Source of the DNA: Methanobrevibacter gottschalkii DSM 11977
Lineage (GTDB): Archaea > Methanobacteriota > Methanobacteria > Methanobacteriales > Methanobacteriaceae
Reading direction: 5' to 3'
Assembly (NCBI RefSeq): GCF_003814835.1
Contig: NZ_RKRG01000002.1
Coordinates: forward strand, 496,001 to 560,000
Length of the DNA stretch: 64,000 nucleotides
Each line of letters starts with the position of its first letter. The stretch's first letter is position 1. The notes under the pieces were generated by a model. The model saw nothing but the letters and a program-made list of their open reading frames with translations. It was not told the origin of the DNA and searched no databases. Below, in pieces: positions 46,001 through 52,705 of the stretch. The position numbers and the translations under genes were made by a program.

Positions 46001-47071
46001 GCTCCAGAAGGACTTGTTTACAACTCATTTAAAGGCACAGACTGGTCATATGATGGCAATAAATTCACATATGCTAAGGTTTTAAAAGTCAATGAGTCTG
46101 TTAGTTTTGAGATTGTATTCGATGCTGTTAGTCCTGGTAATTGGACTAATGTTGTTGTTGCAGGTTCCAATGAAACTGATAACAAAACAGGTAATAATAC
46201 TACTAAAGTTTATAAGCCGGATATGACTGTTGAGAAGCTTTCTTTGAATAGGACTGTTTATGTTGGTAATCAGACTGTCTTTACTATTGTTGTTCGCAAT
46301 ACTGGTGATTGTGATTTAGGTGAGGTTTTCATTGTTGAAAAAGCTCCAGAAGGACTTGTTTACAACTCATTTAAAGGCACAGACTGGTCATATGATGGCA
46401 ATAAATTCACATATGCTAAGGTTTTAAAAGTCAATGAGTCTGTTAGTTTTGAGATTGTATTCGATGCTGTTAGTCCTGGTAATTGGACTAATGTTGTTGT
46501 TGCAGGTTCAAATTTAACAGGTAATAAGACTGGTAATAATACTACTAAGGTTTATAATCCTGGTTTGAAGGTTGAAAAAATCACTTTGGATCCTGTTGTG
46601 TCTGTTGGTGAGATTACATCTTTTGAGATTGTTGTCCGTAATACTGGTGATTGTAAACTTGGTGATGTTTTTGTTCATGAAGATAGTTATGAAGGTTTAA
46701 GGTTCCATAGTTTCAGGGGTGATATGTGGAAACAGAAAGGTGATACTTTCTATTATCAGGGTGTTTTAAATCCTGGTGAGTCAGTGTCATTTGTAATTTT
46801 ATTTACTACTTTAAAACCTGGAAATTTCACTAATATTGTTACTGCTGGTTCCAATGTTACTAACAATACTACTACTGAAAACAAAACCAAAGTAATAGAA
46901 AATCACACTAACAACAATACTAATGGTACTAATAAAACAGTTAATAATGAAACCAAAGAGGTTAATGTTCATAAGGTTGATACTTCAAGAGCAACTGGTA
47001 ATCCGTTACTCGCATTACTCATGGTTCTTTTAATGATTAGTGTGACTTCTGTTAGAAAATTCAAAAAATAA
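43025..47071 (+). CDS. Adhesin-like surface protein with beta-helix and DUF11-type repeats
   Basis: A 1348-residue cell-surface protein. A signal peptide (about 1-25, ending SAVAAEES) is followed by acidic repeats (DDVLTSDSHDDVLTLNS). Residues about 60-450 are a right-handed beta-helix region, with runs such as IDNCTFINN and NSIFINN typical of Pmp/pectate-lyase-type adhesins. Residues about 610-1270 are DUF11-type beta-sandwich repeats including four 114-residue copies. The C-terminus has an Asn/Thr linker, a helix (GNPLLALLMVLLMISVTSV) and RKFKK. GGAGGTG lies 9 nt before ATG 43025. Such proteins are abundant in gut methanogens and thought to mediate attachment to bacteria, protozoa or host glycans. 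Confidence 0.9.
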   Translation: MKIKSIYKILIFSIVLLISLSAVAAEESMDNTTSNDDVLTSDSHDDVLTLNSNDDILTSSEKTWYVGKNTTVGGSGTQEDPFNNIELALNHSSSNDTIYINPGVYDGPHNTNLKIDIDNLTIKAKPNSVLLNANINNTRVFEVTGNDVSISGLNFSNVYMEYGGVIKWDGNGGSLTDSTIKNSKSRVGSIRWEGNNAIINNITILNSTSENGILVISGTSSNITNSTIRDTKGYYGAVMFGGKFNIIDNCTFINNTAWMNGGGVYDWGANNTVSNSLFIANNGTRGGAILTYENQPNRMNIINNTFINNIGGQAGAIVVRRAGANIDNCTFINNSAGSAGAVLILSEANITNSIFENNSASTVGGAVYITGDGSTIDNSIFINNTANNDGGAIYWSGENGTVTNTIFINNTVNNGTGEAIGYINNVTLNNVTLVNNNIEQVIVNESTPTFEYVFKLTEGYSNVKLTDNYTAFCTEKTKWSSSPRTPLIPHNDLSILKNHITGESVAEYLKILIYKYLKDPDRIRNLQQKIWIFTDDNYIDSTDSIIKEVISDYNSGFRIPNQGFSEIINDTTVLRIDFKSYNITKQIQNMIGFKSSIENITYNMSVVKNTLTPAVILGNQTTFEIKVTNTGSYYLTNVSVIEDGYDGLIYNSFSDPSGKWIFSRNSDGKPMWTYNGTLYVGISYSFNVTFNTTKTGNFTNFVVVTSNETDNKTTNNTTKVYKPDMTVEKLSLNRTVYVGNQTVFTIVVRNTGDCDLGDVFVVEKAPEGLVYNSFKGTDWSYNNGKFTYGKVLKVNESVSFEIVFDAVSPGNWTNVVVAGSNETDNKTGNNTTKVYKPDMTVEKLSLNRTVYVGNQTVFTIVVRNTGDCDLGEVFVVEKAPEGLVYNSFKGTDWSYDGNKFMYGKTLKVGESASFDIVFDTISPGNWTNVVVAGSNVTDNKTGNNTTKVYKPDMTVEKLSLNRTVYVGNQTVFTIVVRNTGDCDLGEVFIVEKAPEGLVYNSFKGTDWSYDGNKFTYAKVLKVNESVSFEIVFDAVSPGNWTNVVVAGSNETDNKTGNNTTKVYKPDMTVEKLSLNRTVYVGNQTVFTIVVRNTGDCDLGEVFIVEKAPEGLVYNSFKGTDWSYDGNKFTYAKVLKVNESVSFEIVFDAVSPGNWTNVVVAGSNLTGNKTGNNTTKVYNPGLKVEKITLDPVVSVGEITSFEIVVRNTGDCKLGDVFVHEDSYEGLRFHSFRGDMWKQKGDTFYYQGVLNPGESVSFVILFTTLKPGNFTNIVTAGSNVTNNTTTENKTKVIENHTNNNTNGTNKTVNNETKEVNVHKVDTSRATGNPLLALLMVLLMISVTSVRKFKK
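45182..46549 (+). repeat. Four 342-bp direct repeats in the adhesin-like gene
   Basis: The marker GTTTATAAGCCGGA recurs at 45182, 45524, 45866 and 46208, and a diverged copy starts at 46550: exact steps of 342 bp (114 codons). Copies differ at scattered positions, the last two being nearly identical. An earlier, more diverged DUF11 unit precedes them. In-frame multiples make length change by recombination possible. Confidence 0.92.
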
Positions 47072-47075
47072 ATAT

Positions 47076-47128
47076 AAAAATTAAGGATTCATTATTATAA
47101 AACTCCTTAATTTTTTTCTTCTTTTTTT
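47076..47128 (+). terminator. Hairpin terminator of the adhesin-like gene
   Basis: AAAAATTAAGGA (47076-47087) pairs with TCCTTAATTTTT (47104-47115) around a 16-nt loop, followed by TTCTTCTTTTTTT to 47128. Confidence 0.65.
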
Positions 47129-47164
47129 AGCAAAATTTAGATTAGATATTCAATTTAAGAGGTT

Positions 47165-47864
47165 ATTTAAACCATGTTATCAAATCGACAATGATTTTAT
47201 TAGTCAAAGCAGATATTTCACGAATTATAAAAAAGAAATTGAGAAATTTGCTAATGTGTTTTGGTGAAGTTGATCTGCCTGATATTAAAAGCATTAATTG
47301 GAAAATATGCTTCGAGAGAAACAATCAAATGCTTGTAAACATTTGTTATTGGTGATTAATGGCTTATTACACTCTGAAACTGGTGGTCTTAAATTAATGA
47401 ATCTTAATGAAGAAAGGTTAAACATGCTGTATGAAAGGTTTCTTTTAAATTACTTTAAAAAAGAACATCCTTGCATTTTAACTCATGCTCCTCAGATTAA
47501 ATTGATGAGGAATATGATGAATTGCTTCCGATGATGAACATTGTAATATGAAAATAAGATTCTGATTTTTGCTAAGTTTTACAAACACAATACTTCTGAA
47601 AATTATGGAAGGAATATACATCGCAACAATAAATTATATCAGATTTTCACTTATGTTTAAAATAAAGAGATTGAACTTAAAGAAAACGATGTTTAAATAT
47701 CAGGAATGTTACTTTATTCAAGGACAAATGAAAATATTCAACAGGATAGTGACTATATAATGGGTGGAAATAAGATCAGCATGAAAATCCCGGATCAGAA
47801 TCATGATTTTGAAATGATTAAACAGCAATTTGATAAAATTGCGACAGATTTCACTAACCACTAA
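47165..47864 (+). pseudogene. mcrC: Degraded mcrC (McrBC 5-methylcytosine restriction) pseudogene
   Basis: Fragments in different plus-strand frames line up with the order of McrC. KKKLRNLLMCFGEVDLPDIK and CFERNNQM are in one frame; LLLVINGLLHSETGGLKLMN and LYERFLLNYFKKEHP in the next; then a frame with RNIHRNNKLYQIFTYV, an in-frame stop, and the tail GNKISMKIPDQNHDFEMIK to TAA 47864. Internal stops and at least two frame changes show it is dead, and I see no mcrB nearby. McrC is the endonuclease partner of the GTPase McrB, which cuts modified DNA. The decayed state suggests an accessory locus that was gained and lost. Confidence 0.7.
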
Positions 47865-47914
47865 TTATATATCTCTTCCCAACATACTATATCCTAAGTA
47901 ATAAGAGGGAAATT

Positions 47915-48703
47915 ATGGATAATAGGAAAGTGATTATAATTGCACTAATAGCAGTTATTGTTGTTTTAGGAGGTTTAATTGCATATTCACTTTTTACTCA
48001 AAACCAAGTCCAATATCAGACAATAGCTGTTAGCAATGCAACAACAATGGAAGTGCCGGTCTCTAAAAATTCAACATTTTTCAATGACGCACTAGGAATC
48101 AAATACTATCAGGATGACAAAAGCGGCGTTCAGGTGATTAGCTGGAACGGCCAGGAACAAGCATCAGCTAAAGGAGCAGTCAATATTGCCTCTCAATTTG
48201 AAAAACAAAAGGCAGGAACAACACAGTCAATTGAAAACGGAGTGCCAGTTTATGAAAATAAAAAATTGCGTTGCTTTATAATTGAAGTTAAAAATGCAAC
48301 AACAAATGACAACATTATAATCGTTGCAAAAGATAAGAACGTGGCTTTGCACATGCTTAAAAGCATCAAATTCGGCGTAAGCAACATTACAAATGCAGCT
48401 CAAGTCGAACCTTATGCTGAATCTGGTGGAAACCATTTAAATGACAATAATGACACTGTCTTTGTCTTTTATCCATGGTATGTATATGATGAAGGTGATT
48501 ATGATGCATATGATGACTATTCTTCAAGGGATTCAGAATATGCAGATGACAGTTATTATGACTATTCTTCAAGTGATTCAGAATATGCAGATGACAGTTA
48601 TTATGACTATTCTTCAAGTGATTCAGAATATGCAGATGACAGTTATGATGAGGAATATGACGAGTCAGATGAAGATTATGAAAGTTCAGAGGACTTTAAT
48701 TAA
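47915..48703 (+). CDS. Membrane-anchored protein with acidic Tyr/Asp/Ser repeat tail
   Basis: A 262-residue protein with one N-terminal membrane helix (KVIIIALIAVIVVLGGLIAYSLF, residues 4-26, given in parts: KVIIIALIAVI then VVLGGLIAYSLF) that acts as an uncleaved anchor or signal. Residues about 35-165 form a strand-rich domain of a type often seen in methanobacterial hypothetical proteins (ISWNGQEQASAKGAV...). The last 90 residues are very acidic, with three copies of a 15-residue unit of Asp, Ser and Tyr. The tail probably lies outside, perhaps binding cations such as calcium. Ribosome binding site AAGAGGG. No function known. Confidence 0.68.
   Translation: MDNRKVIIIALIAVIVVLGGLIAYSLFTQNQVQYQTIAVSNATTMEVPVSKNSTFFNDALGIKYYQDDKSGVQVISWNGQEQASAKGAVNIASQFEKQKAGTTQSIENGVPVYENKKLRCFIIEVKNATTNDNIIIVAKDKNVALHMLKSIKFGVSNITNAAQVEPYAESGGNHLNDNNDTVFVFYPWYVYDEGDYDAYDDYSSRDSEYADDSYYDYSSSDSEYADDSYYDYSSSDSEYADDSYDEEYDESDEDYESSEDFN
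48515..48649 (+). repeat. Three tandem 45-bp repeats encoding an acidic tail
   Basis: Starting points 48515, 48560 and 48605 are exactly 45 bp apart; each unit encodes DYSSSDSEYADDSYY with one Arg variant in the first and a divergent end in the last. The DNA is nearly identical between units. Confidence 0.88.
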
Positions 48704-48890
48704 AGTAATCTGAATGGCTTTTTTTGGTTGGTTTGACAGGTTATGACCTATTAAACCCTCAGTATGTTGAGTATAAAAAATAAATATTGGTACACAGCAA
48801 GGAGTGCAACTTCTGGATAAATATCTTTTTTAGAAATAAGTAAATATTCATAAATAGATATAATATTGTATTTAATATTGGTGTTATCTT

Positions 48891-49205
48891 ATGGATGAAT
48901 TAAAATCTGAAATTATTAAATTTCAAAAAGAAAGGGATTGGAAAAAGTTTCACACACCTGAAAACTTGGCAAAATCAATATCAATCGAAGCAGCTGAACT
49001 TCTAGAACATTTCCAATGGGGCAAAGATTACAGCATAAATGAGGTTGCCGATGAACTTGCAGATGTATTGAATTATTGTATTTTAATGGCTGATGCACTT
49101 GATTTAGATATTAAAGAAATTGTTTTAAATAAAATGAAAAAGAATGCTGTTAAATATCCTGTTGATAAAGCCCGAGGCAATGCAGCAAAGTATACGGAGT
49201 TATAG
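48891..49205 (+). CDS. MazG-like nucleotide pyrophosphohydrolase
   Basis: A 104-residue all-helical protein of the MazG superfamily, which hydrolyses nucleoside triphosphates to monophosphates. The metal site is visible: Glu33-X2-Glu36 (IEAAELLEHFQWG) and Glu55-X2-Asp58 (DELADVLNYC). It resembles the short, single-domain form (dCTPase/RS21-C6-like). It ends one nucleotide before the ATG of a nuclease-helicase gene (49207), so they are translationally linked. The pairing suggests a common task such as nucleotide-level defence or stress response, by inference. Preceded by about 190 nt without a gene. Confidence 0.85.
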   Translation: MDELKSEIIKFQKERDWKKFHTPENLAKSISIEAAELLEHFQWGKDYSINEVADELADVLNYCILMADALDLDIKEIVLNKMKKNAVKYPVDKARGNAAKYTEL

Positions 49206-49206
49206 T

Positions 49207-51075
49207 ATGATTGTTTATGAAGCAACCAAAGCAGAATTCATTGACTCTGTATTTTCCGGTTCGATTACAGATGAAATTTATGAAATTTATCAACAGAAAA
49301 TAGGAAAATCTGGAAAATCACAGATCATGTCCTGGGAAAACTCAATGCAATATATGTACAGGGTGTTAGAAGATCCGGAAATTCCTGATGATTCAGGTGT
49401 TGCTATCGAGTTTACAATTCCAACAACATCAAAAAGAATTGATTTCATATTAACAGGTCTTAATCAGTTTCATGAGGATTCTGTTGTTATTATTGAACTT
49501 AAGCAGTGGATGGAAGCTCAGAAAGTTGAAGGCAAGGATGGTGTTGTAAAAACCATTCTTGGAGGAGGACTTCGAGAAACAACTCACCCATCTTATCAGG
49601 TTTGGTCATATGCATCATTAATTAAGAACTTTAATCAAACAGTTGATGAAGATGAAATTGGACTTTATCCATGTGCATATCTGCATAACTATGATTTTAC
49701 AGATGCTGATGATCTTAGCGATGAAATTTATAAACCATACTATGATAAAGCTCCATTATATGGAAAAAGAGATGCGTTAAAACTTAGAAATTTCATTAAA
49801 AAATACATAAGGCATGGAGATAATTCAGATATTCTGTATCGCATTGATAATGGAAAAATCAGGCCTTCCAGGAAACTTCAGGATTCACTTTCAAGCATGC
49901 TTGAAGGCAACAAGGAATTTGTCATGATTGATGAACAGAAAATAGCATATGAAATGGCTATTAAAATGGCTCGTGAATCATATTTAGATGATAAAAAACG
50001 AGTTTTAATCATTGAAGGAGGACCGGGGACTGGTAAATCGGTAGTGGCTATTAATTTGCTAGTTGATATTATTGCCGATGATATGCTATCTTTATACGTT
50101 ACAAAAAACTCCGCTCCAAGAAATGTATTTTTTGAAAAGTTGCGAGGAGACAAATACTCTTTAAGCTATTTAAAAAATTTATTTAAAGGTTCCGGATCCT
50201 TTACAAAATCTAAATCAAATGAATTCGATGCAATTATTGTTGATGAGGCACACAGACTGAATGAAAAGTCAGGACTATTTGGCAATTTAGGTGAAAACCA
50301 GGTAAAAGAAATAATGAATGCATCTAAATTTTCAGCATTTTTTATAGATAAACATCAAAAGATTTCATTAAAAGATTATGGCAGTGTTGAAGCTATAAGG
50401 AAATTTGCCCAAGAATTTGATGCTGAAGTTGAGCAAATTAAATTAACTTCCCAATTTAGATGCAATGGGTCAGATGGATACTTATCATGGCTTAATAATG
50501 TCTTGGAGATTGAAGAAACTGCAAATTTTGATGGATTTGACTTTGACTATGATTTTAGAGTTGTAGATTCTCCCAATGAACTGAAAAATCTGATTTTTGA
50601 AAAAAACAAAGAAAACAATAATGCACGCCTGCTTGCAGGATACTGCTGGAACTGGATAAAAGAAGGAAAAAACAATTCAGATGTACATGATATTGAAATT
50701 GATGACTTTTCAATGAGCTGGAACTTGGGAAACTCAGATACATGGGCAATTGATGATAATTCAGTAAATGAAGTGGGATGTATCCACACATCACAAGGTC
50801 TTGAATTTGATTATGTTGGTGTAATCATTGGAAATGATATGAGATTCGATGGTGAACACATCATAACTGATTTTAATCAACGTGCAAAGACAGATAAATC
50901 TTTATTTGGAATAAAAAAGAAACATAAAGAAAATCCAGATGAAGCCTTAAAAGTTGCAGATGAAATAATTAAAAATACTTATCGCACACTGATGACACGT
51001 GGAATGAAAGGATGTTATATTTACTGTGAGGATATGCTGCTTCAAGCTTATTTTAAAGAAAGATTTGGTAATTAA
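49207..51075 (+). CDS. Putative nuclease-helicase, DUF2075 (SF1-like) with PD-(D/E)XK-like N-terminus
   Basis: A 622-residue protein. The N-terminal part has a PD-(D/E)XK pattern: RIDFILTG (Asp79) and then VVIIELKQW (Glu97-X-Lys99). The DUF2075 helicase core follows: Walker A GGPGTGKS near 272, Walker B IIVDEAHRL near 345, TSQFRCNGSD (about 417) and HTSQGLEFDYVGVIIG (about 530), ending TRGMKGCYIY, the SF1 motif VI region. The chosen ATG at 49207 follows mazG by 1 nt; the upstream in-frame codon at 49144 lies inside mazG. Members are often found near defence genes; the exact action is unknown. Confidence 0.82.
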   Translation: MIVYEATKAEFIDSVFSGSITDEIYEIYQQKIGKSGKSQIMSWENSMQYMYRVLEDPEIPDDSGVAIEFTIPTTSKRIDFILTGLNQFHEDSVVIIELKQWMEAQKVEGKDGVVKTILGGGLRETTHPSYQVWSYASLIKNFNQTVDEDEIGLYPCAYLHNYDFTDADDLSDEIYKPYYDKAPLYGKRDALKLRNFIKKYIRHGDNSDILYRIDNGKIRPSRKLQDSLSSMLEGNKEFVMIDEQKIAYEMAIKMARESYLDDKKRVLIIEGGPGTGKSVVAINLLVDIIADDMLSLYVTKNSAPRNVFFEKLRGDKYSLSYLKNLFKGSGSFTKSKSNEFDAIIVDEAHRLNEKSGLFGNLGENQVKEIMNASKFSAFFIDKHQKISLKDYGSVEAIRKFAQEFDAEVEQIKLTSQFRCNGSDGYLSWLNNVLEIEETANFDGFDFDYDFRVVDSPNELKNLIFEKNKENNNARLLAGYCWNWIKEGKNNSDVHDIEIDDFSMSWNLGNSDTWAIDDNSVNEVGCIHTSQGLEFDYVGVIIGNDMRFDGEHIITDFNQRAKTDKSLFGIKKKHKENPDEALKVADEIIKNTYRTLMTRGMKGCYIYCEDMLLQAYFKERFGN

Positions 51076-51175
51076 TTTTTAGATTCAATATATTTAATCA
51101 TTCCAAAGCCCATAAAAGTAATTCCAATAAGATAATGATTTTGACTTATTCATATTTATTTTATTACATGTGCAT

Positions 51176-51276
51176 ATTATCGATTGTATTCGGCAATTGC
51201 ATTAATCTTAATAATATTATCGATTGTACTTGACAATTATATTAAAATTATCATTTTGTCAATTATACTGGACAAA
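51176..51276. promoter_or_regulatory. Three operator-like repeats spaced 40 bp, upstream of the DUF4143 ATPase
   Basis: ATTGTATTCGGCAAT (51183-51197), ATTGTACTTGACAAT (51223-51237) and ATTATACTGGACAAA (51262-51276) are near-palindromic and repeat at 40 and 39 bp. The second contains a perfect ATTGT-N5-ACAAT, and the third sits in TTTTGTC-N10-GACAAAA. The last copy abuts the TATA-like ACTTATATATTTTA (51277-51290), so a bound protein would block transcription start. The first two share 25 of 30 bp over their whole flanks. Confidence 0.6.
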
Positions 51277-51333
51277 ACTTATATATTTTAAAATACAAAA
51301 TTCCACATAACAAGCATTATCTGGGGAATAGCA

Positions 51334-52542
51334 ATGATTAAAAGGAAATTGTACTTAAACCAAATTGAAAGGTTAATGGATAAAGAACCTATCAAAATTA
51401 TAACTGGAGTTAGAAGAAGTGGTAAAACATATTTATTAAAAAGCATTCAAGAAGAACTAAAAAACAGGGGAATAAACGAAGAGAACATATTCATAATTTC
51501 ATTTGAATCCATGAAATACAACAAAATAGAAAACTTCAGAGAGCTTGATGAATGCATCATCAACCTGACCAGAAATACAAAAGGCAAAATCTACTTATTA
51601 TTTGACGAAATACAAAATGTAAAAAACTGGGAAAAAAGCATAAATGCATGCAGAGTAGACCTCGACTGCGACATATACATCACAGGATCCAACTCAGAAC
51701 TGCTATCCGGTGAAATGGCAACACTGATATCTGGAAGATACTATCAAATAAATATTTACCCATTTTCATTTTCAGAATTCATACAATACAAAAAGGAAAT
51801 AGAAAAAACAGATATTGATGACTTGGAAGAACTATTTAAAGAGTATGTGGAATATGGTGGAATGCCTCCAATACAACAGGTAGCAACAGAAGACAAGTAT
51901 TCCTATCTGGGAGACATATACAATACAATACTTCTAAAAGACATTATTGCACGGCACAACATCAGAAACACAGACATGTTAAACCGTATACTTGACTATG
52001 TAATAATGAACCTTGGAAAAAACTTCTCAGCAACCAATATTGTCAAATACATGAAATACGAGAGAAGAAAGATATCAAAAGATACTATACTCGATTACAT
52101 ACTATACTCCAAAAATGCATGCTTCATACATCAAGCACCAAGGGAGGACATAAAAGGAAAGAAAGTACTGAAGCACAATGAGAAATATTTCCTGGTCGAT
52201 CACGGATTCTACCAAGCAAAATACGGCGAAATTGAAAATATGGGTTCCATCCTTGAAAACATAGTCTACATAGAACTACTTAGAAGAGGATACGATGTAA
52301 AAGTGGGAATAATCAATAAAAAAGAAATAGATTTCGTCTGCACTAAAGATAAAAAAAGAATATATATTCAGGTAACATATAAATTGGAAAATGATGAAAC
52401 AATTGAAAGGGAATTTTCAGGGCTTGTAAAAATCAACGACAACTTTGACAAATACGTTTTAAGCATGGATAAACTAGATTTCTCCGGAAGCGGATTAAAG
52501 CACAGAAACATCATAGACTTTTTAACATCAGACTATATTTAA
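51334..52542 (+). CDS. DUF4143-family ATPase
   Basis: A 402-residue AAA-type ATPase of the AAA_14/DUF4143 group. GVRRSGKTYLLKSI is the Walker A loop, LLFDEIQNVKNWEKSI the Walker B, TGSNSELLSGE the sensor region, followed by ISGRYYQI and GGMP. The C-terminal DUF4143 portion has a nuclease-like fold in related proteins, with IDFVCTKDK here. These ATPases are common and often variable in Methanobrevibacter; some are tied to toxin-like or defence roles, but no function is established. Codon use differs from neighbours: many isoleucines are ATA and there are more C-ending codons, as seen by eye, hinting at horizontal gain. Confidence 0.86.
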   Translation: MIKRKLYLNQIERLMDKEPIKIITGVRRSGKTYLLKSIQEELKNRGINEENIFIISFESMKYNKIENFRELDECIINLTRNTKGKIYLLFDEIQNVKNWEKSINACRVDLDCDIYITGSNSELLSGEMATLISGRYYQINIYPFSFSEFIQYKKEIEKTDIDDLEELFKEYVEYGGMPPIQQVATEDKYSYLGDIYNTILLKDIIARHNIRNTDMLNRILDYVIMNLGKNFSATNIVKYMKYERRKISKDTILDYILYSKNACFIHQAPREDIKGKKVLKHNEKYFLVDHGFYQAKYGEIENMGSILENIVYIELLRRGYDVKVGIINKKEIDFVCTKDKKRIYIQVTYKLENDETIEREFSGLVKINDNFDKYVLSMDKLDFSGSGLKHRNIIDFLTSDYI

Positions 52543-52705
52543 TGAATGTAAAATAGCATTTTTTACTGTATGGAAATATCCTGCATTTTCATTTAATGCT
52601 ATTGCGAATATAATAGAAGTGCTTGATAATAAATAAATATCCAATTAACATAATTTAAATAATTTAGATACAATATTGTTATACATAAACAATTAAGGTA
52701 ATCAT

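Noticed and set aside
45182-46549. Repeats as mobile elements
   Set aside because: They are in-frame protein-domain repeats of a DUF11-type surface protein.
47298-47534. Apparent 78-residue gene
   Set aside because: It is a fragment of the mcrC pseudogene in one frame; matching pieces continue in other frames on both sides.
48515-48649. CRISPR-like regular repeats
   Set aside because: Units are contiguous without spacers and lie in frame within a coding sequence.
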